A stretch of 64,000 nt of DNA from Paenibacillus fonticola DSM 21315. Lineage in GTDB: Bacteria > Bacillota > Bacilli > Paenibacillales > Paenibacillaceae. The notes below the pieces were generated by a model. The model worked only from the letters and a program-made list of their open reading frames with translations. It did no database searches and was not told where the DNA came from. How positions within the stretch are numbered: position 1 is the stretch's first letter; every line of letters begins with the position of its first letter. The translations under genes and the position numbers were made by a program. Positions 57,512 to 64,000 of the stretch are shown piece by piece. The stretch lies in NCBI RefSeq assembly GCF_000381905.1, contig NZ_KB907245.1:2951-66950 (forward strand). Reading direction: 5' to 3'.

Positions 57512-57727
57512 TTGACTGACAGCACCCCAAACGGATTGACCAATGACCCGCAAGAACTTCTCCAAGCAAAACAGCAGGCTGACAAGCAAAAAGCGCAATT
57601 CAGCAGCTTTGTGCGCAGTGTGAGCGGAGAAGTTCCAACTGAGAAAGGACAAGTCGTTGAACCACAGCACCGGGAAACCGACCAGCAGAACAACATGAAA
57701 GACGTTGAAAATCGCATGCTTGAATAG
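57512..57727 (+). CDS. Small hydrophilic hypothetical protein
   Basis: 71 residues with a TTG start 7 bases after AAAGGAGGG, a very good ribosome site. It is rich in Gln, Lys, Glu and Asp with no membrane segment; QAKQQADKQKAQFSSFV looks helical. The family is not recognised; the composition resembles small spore- or stress-associated proteins of spore formers, but that is only an impression. Confidence 0.6.
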   Translation: MTDSTPNGLTNDPQELLQAKQQADKQKAQFSSFVRSVSGEVPTEKGQVVEPQHRETDQQNNMKDVENRMLE

Positions 57728-57859
57728 CGCTCCTGTCACTTTAGGATGGGTATGGGGCTCGGCTTCGTCTAGGGAGGAGTGCCATATCGCCTCATCCCCA
57801 TTCTTATGCAGCAGGATTTCAGGTAGACGGTTACCTCTCGATTGACATTTACCATCCTG

Positions 57860-58316
57860 CTGGGGACTCGTTCCTCGGCCGGCAGGTGTGCCGAGCTGCT
57901 GGGACTGTGCCTTGGCCGAAAGGTGGCCAGCGGCGGAGTTGCTGGGCCGTGCCTTCGGCCGGTAGGTGGCCAGCGGCGGAGTTGCTGGGCCGTGTCTTCG
58001 GCCGGTAGGCGGCCAAACGGCGGAGATGCTGGGACTGTGCCTTTGGCCGGTAGGCGGCCAGACGGCGGAGTTGCTGGGACTGTGCCTTTTGCCGGTAGGC
58101 GGCCAGACGGCGGAGTTGCTGGGCCGTGTCTTCGGCCGGTAGGCGGCCAGACGGCGGAGTTGCTGGGCCGTGTCTTCGGCCGGTAGGCGGCCAGACGGCG
58201 GAGTTGCTGGGCCGTGCCTTCGGCCGGTAGGCGGCCAGGATGCGGAGATGCTGGGACTGTGCCTTTGGCCGGTAGGCGGCCAGACGGCGGAGATGCTGGG
58301 ACTGTGCCTTTGGCCG
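57860..58316. repeat. GC-rich minisatellite, about eleven 43-45-bp units
   Basis: Units start with CTGGG at 57860, 57900, 57943, 57986, 58030, 58075, 58119, 58163, 58207, 58251 and 58296. Each unit contains GGCCG-GTAGG-CGGCC, a 5-bp hairpin. Two variants alternate (GGGCCGTGTCTTCGG and GGGACTGTGCCTTTGG). The unit length is not a multiple of three, so long ORFs across it are accidental. The neighbouring 58317-58639 bases are AT-rich with no gene seen. Confidence 0.92.
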
Positions 58317-58639
58317 GGCTCATAGTCATGTGGCCGTTTCCTCGGCTGCTGATGTATGGGAATCGCTGGTTCAACACTCTTGGTAAATTTAAATGTATTT
58401 ACTGTATTTATTTGGATCAAAAGGATAAACATCGTGAAAATTAATGGATTTCATGCATTTAAAAATAACTTAATCCCTCAATTCATCAAATCGCCCCAAT
58501 TTAACAACATCAAATACAGTTAACTTCATACTTTCCAGAAGATTAGATAATTTAGATACCTATAATACAGTTAATCCTCGTTAATCCTCTCTCTGTCAGC
58601 CATCCCCGCAATAGTGCCTCTCCTAATGCCTCTCCTGTT

Positions 58640-60169
58640 CTAATTTTCTTTCTCTCCGTCAACCTCGGCAAAGTGTTGATTCAGAATTTTCAAAAAAACG
58701 TTCGGAAAAGCCAATTGCTCCATATCTTTAGCCGTAATCCACCGATATTCATGAGGCGGTTGTTCCTTTTCATCGTTGACATGGTTGACTTCGTCTACAC
58801 TACTTACATTAGCACTGAATTTACCTTCAGTCTTCCCATTTGGATTACCATCGGGGTGACCATCGGAATGATCATCGGGGCAACCATTGGTATTTCTGCC
58901 AGCCATTGCAGTGTACCCACCCGCATCATAAGTTGCACTCGCCTCGGCTGCAAACCCGGTCAGTTCGGACAACTCAGTCAGCTCGGTCACTCCTGACATT
59001 CCTGACCCTCCGGAAACTCCCGCCTGCTCGGTCATTTTGCTCAGCTTGGTCGCTCCATCCTGCTTGACTAACTCAGTCAGCCCGGTCACTCCCGCCTGCT
59101 TGCTCATTTCGGCTGGCTCGACCAGCTCGGCCAATCCAGCCAATCCGGCCAGCGTGCTCAATGCCGCGGCTTCCTGAAAGCGAAAAACGCGCAAATACCA
59201 GTGGATGTGGCTGAATACATGCTCCGCACTCATAAATGGCCCAGACGGCCGTATATACATTCCGTCCTCGGCCAGCGCCCCGGCCAGACGGCTCATTGCC
59301 GAACCGTCCGGCAGCCCTGCGCCCTCGGCAGGCTTGGCCGCCGCCAACACGTGGGGCAGCTCCCACATCCGTGCCAGCAGCCCCGTGTCAGGCCGCCGGC
59401 GAACGAGCACGCGTCCCTGCCTATCCCCTTCGCCCTCAACTAGGGCGACGATCCGGTACTCGGGACGCGGCGGCTTCGCCTTGCTCTTCACCGGCAGGCG
59501 AAGCTCGGCGCCTTCCAGGCGCGCCGTGCAATGCGCCATGACCGGGCAGGTCAGGCATTGCGGTGCCTTCGGTGTGCACACCAGCGCACCAAGTTCCATT
59601 AATGCCTGATTGAAATCCGCAGCCCGGCCTGCCGGAATAAGCGAAGCGGCCAGTCCTTCCATCAGCACGCGCGTCCCCGCCTTCGCAATATCCTCCTCAA
59701 TGAAAAAGTAACGCGACAGTACACGCATCACATTGCCATCTACAGCAGGCTCCGGCTGGTTAAAGGCGATGCTCAGGATCGCTCCCGTCGTATAAGGCCC
59801 CACGCCTTTCAATGCGGCTACCGATGGCTTGTCATCAGGTACGGCTCCCTCATGACGTTCCATCACCTGCCTGGCAGCAGCCTGCAAGTTCCGGGCCCGG
59901 GAATAATATCCGAGCCCTTCCCAGCATTTCAGCACATCCTCTTCCGGCGCTTCCGCCAAGCTGGAAATCGTCGGAAAACGTTCGATAAACCGGTTAAAAT
60001 ACGGGATGACCGTATCTACCCGGGTTTGCTGCAGCATAATTTCCGATATCCAAATATAATAAGGATTACGATGCTTGCGCCAGGGAAGATCCCTTTTAGA
60101 CCGCTCATACCACGACAGCAGCTCTGTGCTGAAATACACTCTGCTTTCCCCGCTCCATTTCTCTTCCAT
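58640..60169 (-). CDS. mutY: Adenine DNA glycosylase MutY with large insertion
   Basis: 509 residues against about 350-370 usual. The catalytic core is complete: E43 in ISEIMLQQTR, helix-hairpin-helix LKGVGPYTTGA, D144 in PAVDGN, and the [4Fe-4S] cysteines C198, C205, C208, C214. The C-terminal NUDIX-like recognition domain starts about 235 and reaches HVFSHIHWYLRVFRF (about 317-331). Then comes a low-complexity insertion of about 134 residues (about 337-470, with LAGLAGLAELVEPAE and TELTELSELTG), after which the domain resumes at PPHEYRWITAKDMEQLAFPN. It removes A opposite 8-oxoG. Frame is kept through the insertion. Confidence 0.92.
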   Translation of the reverse strand: MEEKWSGESRVYFSTELLSWYERSKRDLPWRKHRNPYYIWISEIMLQQTRVDTVIPYFNRFIERFPTISSLAEAPEEDVLKCWEGLGYYSRARNLQAAARQVMERHEGAVPDDKPSVAALKGVGPYTTGAILSIAFNQPEPAVDGNVMRVLSRYFFIEEDIAKAGTRVLMEGLAASLIPAGRAADFNQALMELGALVCTPKAPQCLTCPVMAHCTARLEGAELRLPVKSKAKPPRPEYRIVALVEGEGDRQGRVLVRRRPDTGLLARMWELPHVLAAAKPAEGAGLPDGSAMSRLAGALAEDGMYIRPSGPFMSAEHVFSHIHWYLRVFRFQEAAALSTLAGLAGLAELVEPAEMSKQAGVTGLTELVKQDGATKLSKMTEQAGVSGGSGMSGVTELTELSELTGFAAEASATYDAGGYTAMAGRNTNGCPDDHSDGHPDGNPNGKTEGKFSANVSSVDEVNHVNDEKEQPPHEYRWITAKDMEQLAFPNVFLKILNQHFAEVDGEKEN

Positions 60170-60194
60170 TGCCTTAATTTTCTCCCCTTTAGTG

Positions 60195-60430
60195 CACTCT
60201 CTATTTTTTCTCCCCTCTATTGCAACCGACGAACGCGGAGGTGAACTGCTGCTACTGCAGCTCTCTATTACGGCGAACGCGGAGGCGAGACTGCTGCTAT
60301 TGCAACTCTCTATTACGACGAACGCGGAGGCGAACTGCTGCTACTGCAGCTCTCTATTACGACGAACGCGGAGGCGAACTGCTGCTATTTGCAGCTCTCT
60401 ATTACAACGAATGCGGAGGCGAGCTGCCTC
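60195..60430. repeat. Five 44-45-bp tandem copies of the acpS 3' end
   Basis: GAACGCGGAG or a near match recurs at 60231, 60275, 60320, 60364 and 60409 (period 44, 45, 44, 45). On the minus strand the copy nearest acpS is the real gene end (QLASAFVVIESCK-stop). Each further copy again reads nearly FASAFVVIESC, although out of frame with one another. Partial copies reach about 60195. Confidence 0.93.
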
Positions 60431-60780
60431 TCGTGCGTAATGCTCAAATGTACGGCATAGCCTCGCGGTCCCTCCTCAAGTCCAAGCCGCTTCCATGCCT
60501 CACTCTCTAATACAACAAACGGCTTTCCCTGTGCATCCGGCAGGATCGACATATCCGCAAAACCCAGCACCTTGCCGATCCCACAGCCGAACGCTTTACT
60601 GATCGCCTCTTTCGCCGCGAAACGTCCGGCCAGAAATTCGGCAGGACGGGTGAAACAGGCCGGAAGCTCCCGTTCCGCCGAAGTCAGCACACGCTTCATT
60701 AGCCTGCTCCCAGAATGCCCTGCCACTATTTTACGGATACGCTCTATTTCAACCACGTCGTGACCAATACCATAGATCAA
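60385..60780 (-). CDS. acpS: Holo-[acyl-carrier-protein] synthase
   Basis: 131 residues. Start taken as TTG at 60780 (AAGGA 10 bases upstream), giving MIYGIGHDVVEIERI, the normal AcpS beginning; a GTG 9 bases earlier is almost on the ribosome site. Metal and CoA residues: D8 in GHDVVEI and Glu in FAAKEAISKAFG. C-terminal SITHERQLASAFVVIE is typical. It attaches phosphopantetheine to ACP. The 3' end is duplicated in tandem downstream. Confidence 0.94.
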   Translation of the reverse strand: MIYGIGHDVVEIERIRKIVAGHSGSRLMKRVLTSAERELPACFTRPAEFLAGRFAAKEAISKAFGCGIGKVLGFADMSILPDAQGKPFVVLESEAWKRLGLEEGPRGYAVHLSITHERQLASAFVVIESCK

Positions 60781-60839
60781 CAGCTTCACTTCCTTATGAA
60801 GTTCTCTTGCTCTTCGAACAACCCATTCACATTGTAACA

Positions 60840-61050
60840 GGGATGGTTCGGTGAAGCGAGCCGATCACTTGTAACTGAGATAGTTCCGCAAAGTGTGACA
60901 ATCACTTGTAACAGAGATAGTTCCGCAAAGTGTGACAATCACTTATAACAGAGATGGTTCGGCAAAGCGTGACAATCACTTATAACAGAGATGGTTCGGC
61001 AAAGTGTGCCAATCACTGTAACAGGATCGTTCAGTGAAGCGAGCCAATAG
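60840..61050. repeat. Six 37-bp tandem repeats
   Basis: GTTC starts at 60846, 60883, 60920, 60957, 60994 and 61029 (period 37, last 35). Typical unit: GTTCCGCAAAGTGTGACAAT then CACTTGTAACAGAGATA. They fill the gap between acpS and the divergent hydrolase. The outermost copies share TGAAGCGAGCC. No spacers, so not a CRISPR array. Confidence 0.92.
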
Positions 61051-61120
61051 CCGATATGGTATAATAACGAAGTGAAGAATCAACCGACTCAAACCTGTCA
61101 CGAAAGGATGCGTTTGAACA

Positions 61121-61945
61121 ATGCCGAGCGATTTCATGATCCCGCTGGAAGACGGTTACACCCTGCAGTGCACCCGGTTTCCGGCACAGGAGCAAGCTGC
61201 CAGCCTTATCATTATCGCCCATGGGTATAAAGGATTTAAGGATTGGGGAATGTTCCCTTACGCTGCCGAACGCCTTAGCCAGAAGCACGAAATTATCACT
61301 TTTAATTTTTCCCACAATGGCATCGGTGACAACCCGTTTGAATTTACGGAGCTCGAACGATTCGCCGTCAATACATATGAGCGGGAACTTGCAGACCTGA
61401 CCGCTTTGATCCGCCATTTGCAGCAGGAAGAGCAGCTGCGTTCTCTCCCGCTATTTCTGCTCGGCCATAGCCGCGGCGCTGGCGTCTGCCTAGTGTATGC
61501 TCTGGATCACCCTGATACCGTTGCCGGCGTTTTGTCATGGAACGGTGTTACAAATCTCGATGTATTCACTGATGAACAGAAGCGGGAAATGCGCGATAAC
61601 GGGCGCAGTTATGTCACGAATGGACGGACAGGACAGCAAATGCCGCTTGACGTTGTTATTCTCGACGACATGGACAAACAACAGGCACGCTACGATATTT
61701 TGAACCGTATTAAAGACGCGAGCTTCAATATCGCTCTCATACAAGGCTCGGATGATAGTATCCATCTGCGGCGCGGCTCCAGCCAATTAGTCCAGATCAG
61801 GCCGGACATTCCCTGGATTCATATTCCCGGGGGCAACCATACGTTCAACGCCGTCCATCCTTTCCAGGGGACTACTCCCCCGTTGGAAGAAGCGCTTAGA
61901 GCAAGCCTGTTATTTATTTCGCAGACGTTGTCTACAATAAAATAA
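61121..61945 (+). CDS. Alpha/beta hydrolase (dienelactone hydrolase-like)
   Basis: 274 residues. Oxyanion stretch IIAHGYKGFKDWG, nucleophile elbow LLGHSRGAGVCL (Ser), Asp in LIQGSDDSIH and His in PGGNHTFNAVHPF. Cytoplasmic; no signal peptide. GAAAGGATG lies upstream of the ATG. Substrate unknown. Confidence 0.88.
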   Translation: MPSDFMIPLEDGYTLQCTRFPAQEQAASLIIIAHGYKGFKDWGMFPYAAERLSQKHEIITFNFSHNGIGDNPFEFTELERFAVNTYERELADLTALIRHLQQEEQLRSLPLFLLGHSRGAGVCLVYALDHPDTVAGVLSWNGVTNLDVFTDEQKREMRDNGRSYVTNGRTGQQMPLDVVILDDMDKQQARYDILNRIKDASFNIALIQGSDDSIHLRRGSSQLVQIRPDIPWIHIPGGNHTFNAVHPFQGTTPPLEEALRASLLFISQTLSTIK

Positions 61946-61983
61946 ATGGGCGCCTGTCTCTGACAGAAGCCTTGCAGCAGCAA

Positions 61984-62036
61984 ATAAGGTTGCCCTGAAC
62001 GAGTCATGAAGCTGACTTTCAGGGCAACCTTATTTT
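61984..62036. terminator. Bidirectional terminator
   Basis: AATAAGGTTGCCCTGA paired with TCAGGGCAACCTTATT, flanked by A- and T-rich runs, between the convergent hydrolase and ABC permease genes. Confidence 0.88.
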
Positions 62037-62051
62037 TATTTAATGACAAAA

Positions 62052-63251
62052 TTATTCATATCTCAAAGCCTCGATAGGATGCAGCTTGGATGCCTTATTG
62101 GCTGGATATAATCCGAAGAAAATGCCCACCGCGGCCGAAAACCCGAATGCGAGCAGGATCGCCCACGTAGACACGACAAACGGCCAGCCTGAAATGAATG
62201 AAAATAAATAAGCCGCTCCCAATCCAAATAACGCTCCCAAACTACCCCCTATAAAGCAAAGAACGACTGCTTCAATCATAAACTGCAGCATAATAGTGCC
62301 TGGTGTAGCTCCAATCGCTTTACGAATGCCGATTTCACGAGTTCGCTCTGTTACCGAAACAAGCATAATATTCATGACGCCAATCCCGCCAACGAGCAAT
62401 GAAATCCCGGCAATCGAGCCGATAATCGTCTGTAAAATAGAAAACGTGCTTGAAACCATTTGCTCCGCTTCTTTTCCCGTTTGCGAAGCATAGGCATTTT
62501 GGTCGACATTATTTAAATCGGCAAGCCATTTTTTGACGACCTTCACAGTTTCATCCGTATTTTCCGGGTTAGAAGCCACCGCCTCCAACGCTTGAAACCG
62601 TTCATTTTCCCCATTTTTCCCGGCAGGCATCGCAGTTATTGGCGCAAAGGCAGTGTAGGACTGACCCTCAAATCCGCTCAAAATGGATTCCTGTGGCTTA
62701 AAGACACCGATAATGCGGAAAGTTCCTTCCGAGAGCACCAGCTTTCGTCCAATCGCTCCCCGGTCCGAGCCATACACCTTCTCGGCAAATTTACTTTCAA
62801 CGACGATAACCTTCTGTCTTGCGCGCTCTTCTTGCGAAGTAAAGAAACGCCCTTCCACCATATCAATTTTTTGCATTTTGCTCGATTCAGACGTAGTGGC
62901 AGTAATGGAGGTGCGTAATGTCTCCTTCTTATGCTTCATCGTCATGGAATAAGGCAGGGAAGAGGATGCGTAACGCACTCCAGGCAATTTTCTCACTTCC
63001 ATTAAATCGCGCATCCGGAAATCCGTATCCGCATTTCCACCGTTCTCCATCTGGTTCTTATAAATTACGAAGTATCCATCCTCGTAAACGGAAACGATCG
63101 ATATGATCGAGCTTTGCCCAGCTTGGCCAATCGAGACGACGGTAACGACCGCAGCTACACCGAACACAATGCCGATCATCGTCAAAAACGACCGCAGTTT
63201 GTTCAGCCGCAAATTATCCAGCGCGACCCAGATACTCTCCCATATGCTCAT
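62052..63251 (-). CDS. MacB-like ABC permease (YknZ-like)
   Basis: 399 residues. N-terminal helix LRSFLTMIGIVFGVAAVV, a periplasmic-type MacB domain (about 50-240), then three FtsX helices with RTREIGIRKAIGATPG and ending HPIEALRYE, the standard MacB/YknZ form. It overlaps the ATPase gene by 4 bases and forms a tripartite exporter with it and the adaptor. Confidence 0.92.
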   Translation of the reverse strand: MSIWESIWVALDNLRLNKLRSFLTMIGIVFGVAAVVTVVSIGQAGQSSIISIVSVYEDGYFVIYKNQMENGGNADTDFRMRDLMEVRKLPGVRYASSSLPYSMTMKHKKETLRTSITATTSESSKMQKIDMVEGRFFTSQEERARQKVIVVESKFAEKVYGSDRGAIGRKLVLSEGTFRIIGVFKPQESILSGFEGQSYTAFAPITAMPAGKNGENERFQALEAVASNPENTDETVKVVKKWLADLNNVDQNAYASQTGKEAEQMVSSTFSILQTIIGSIAGISLLVGGIGVMNIMLVSVTERTREIGIRKAIGATPGTIMLQFMIEAVVLCFIGGSLGALFGLGAAYLFSFISGWPFVVSTWAILLAFGFSAAVGIFFGLYPANKASKLHPIEALRYE

Positions 63252-63937
63252 GTTCCCACCCTTTCTTTGCGCGTATCCTTAAGCATCTGCCCATCTCCGA
63301 ACAGTAAAATCCGGTCGGCATGCTCCGCGATATCAGGCTCGTGGGTAACAAGCACAATCGTTGTTCCTTCCTGATGAATCTCTTTGAACAGCTGCATAAT
63401 TTCATGCGATGATTTCGTATCCAGGTTTCCAGTCGGCTCATCTGCAAGCAGGATCGGGGCATTCATCGTCAAGGCTCTGGCGATCGCCACGCGCTGCCTT
63501 TGTCCGCCCGACAACTCTGTCGGCCGGTGCTTGACCCGCGTATCGAGGCCCACCTTCTTCAGCAGCTCATGGGCCCGCTCATTGCGCTTATCGCGCGGAA
63601 TTCCTGCATACATCATCGGAAGGGTTACATTTTGCAGCACTGTCTGACGACCCAGCAGATTGAAGCTTTGAAAGACGAAGCCGATCTTGCGGTTGCGTAC
63701 CCGGGCCAAGTCGTCCTCATCCAGCGTATGAACCTCTTCCCCATCCAACACATAACTGCCGGAGGTTGGCACGTCCAGACACCCGATAATATTCATCAGC
63801 GTAGACTTGCCTGAGCCGGATGAACCCATAATCGCTACGAACTCCCCTTGCTCAACCTTCAAGTTAAGCGGCTGCAGCGCCTGAACTTCAAGCTCGCCGT
63901 TCTTATATACTTTTGAAATGTCAGTTAAGGTAATCAT
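63248..63937 (-). CDS. MacB-like ABC ATPase (YknY-like)
   Basis: 229 residues. Walker [13 protein letters not shown]-loop FVFQSFNLL, signature LSGGQRQRVAIARAL, Walker [13 protein letters not shown] and switch VTHEPDIA. Its ATG overlaps the adaptor stop (ATGA). B. subtilis YknXYZ, with the same order, protects against the SdpC toxin; that role here is inference. Confidence 0.93.
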   Translation of the reverse strand: MITLTDISKVYKNGELEVQALQPLNLKVEQGEFVAIMGSSGSGKSTLMNIIGCLDVPTSGSYVLDGEEVHTLDEDDLARVRNRKIGFVFQSFNLLGRQTVLQNVTLPMMYAGIPRDKRNERAHELLKKVGLDTRVKHRPTELSGGQRQRVAIARALTMNAPILLADEPTGNLDTKSSHEIMQLFKEIHQEGTTIVLVTHEPDIAEHADRILLFGDGQMLKDTRKERVGT

Positions 63938-64000
63938 TGCAGCTTCACCTTTTCACCGTCTCTTAGCAGCCTGGCCCCTTCCGTAACAACACTTTCCCCT
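63934..64000 (-). CDS. HlyD-family adaptor (YknX-like), C-terminal end only
   Basis: The last 21 codons are inside the window, reading GESVVTEGARLLRDGEKVKLQ in two parts, the usual end of efflux adaptor proteins (V-x-x-G-x-x-x-L-x-D-G-x-x-V). The stop overlaps the ATPase start by 4 bases. The gene continues beyond the window. Confidence 0.75.
   Translation of the reverse strand, partial: GESVVTEGARLLRDGEKVKLQ

Noticed and set aside
57479..58432. 317-codon minus-strand ORF rich in Pro/Arg/Ala
   Set aside because: It runs through the 44-45-bp minisatellite, whose unit is not a multiple of three, so the reading changes frame from unit to unit; both strands stay open by composition.
60840..61050. 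CRISPR array
   Set aside because: The 37-bp repeats follow each other without unique spacers and no cas gene is present.

Overview
The window looks like a chromosomal segment of a Paenibacillus-type Gram-positive bacterium. This rests on gene content: stalk (copper-amine-oxidase-N-like) domains on secreted proteins, the MoxR/DUF58/transglutaminase/guaA/purine-permease order seen in Bacillus subtilis as yeaC-yeaD-yebA-guaA-pbuG, strong AGGAGG ribosome sites, frequent TTG/GTG starts and a LytR-CpsA-Psr enzyme. Most genes are ordinary housekeeping genes on the minus strand. No rRNA, tRNA or CRISPR array was found.

Layout. 1-5943 (minus): an extracellular-glycosylation cassette (two-module GT-C/PMT protein, GtrB-like glycosyltransferase, GtrA-like flippase) followed by the start of a secreted Thr-Pro-rich protein. 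6208-7960: purine permease behind a sigma-A promoter, a guanine riboswitch and a leader terminator. 8253-10572: an AadA/ANT(9)-like nucleotidyltransferase and a secreted cohesin-like/Big2/stalk protein. 10678-18886: an AT-rich island of about 8.2 kb inserted at the 3' end of guaA. It is bounded by an 18-bp direct repeat (16/18 identical), has matching subterminal repeats and a dead tyrosine integrase, and carries a type I restriction operon in the order hsdM-hsdS-prrC-like-hsdR. The third gene has the features of a PrrC suicide anticodon nuclease, and hsdS carries four 12-bp TAEL-type repeat units.

18869-25023: guaA with the yebA/yeaD/yeaC-like cluster. 25198-37726: polysaccharide deacetylase, peroxiredoxin, LCP protein, hemL, GDSL hydrolase, inositol-phosphatase-like protein, fabI, uvsE, ddl and an amidase-domain protein. 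37847-44651: aconitase, an autoregulated-looking GntR/membrane-protein pair and an IclR regulator. The palindrome GTTTCA-N5-TGAAAC lies just downstream of the promoters of both acnA and iclR, suggesting one regulon. 44820-56919: a hydrolase, a superoxide dismutase with an N-terminal helical domain, an ABC exporter, folE, yneF, an HD-GYP protein, a QueG-Ogt fusion, rnhA, lepB and a GNAT protein. 57512-64000: a small protein, a 44-bp minisatellite, mutY with a large insertion, acpS, a hydrolase and a YknXYZ-like tripartite exporter whose first gene runs off the edge.

A second theme is tandem-repeat growth. Copies of the last codons of acpS and folE are stacked behind their own stop codons. Minisatellites of 44 and 37 bp and a four-copy 25-bp repeat fill other gaps. 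Low-complexity expansions also sit inside coding sequences (MutY insertion, QueG-Ogt linker, TgpA-like N-terminus, deacetylase Thr/Ser/Pro linker).
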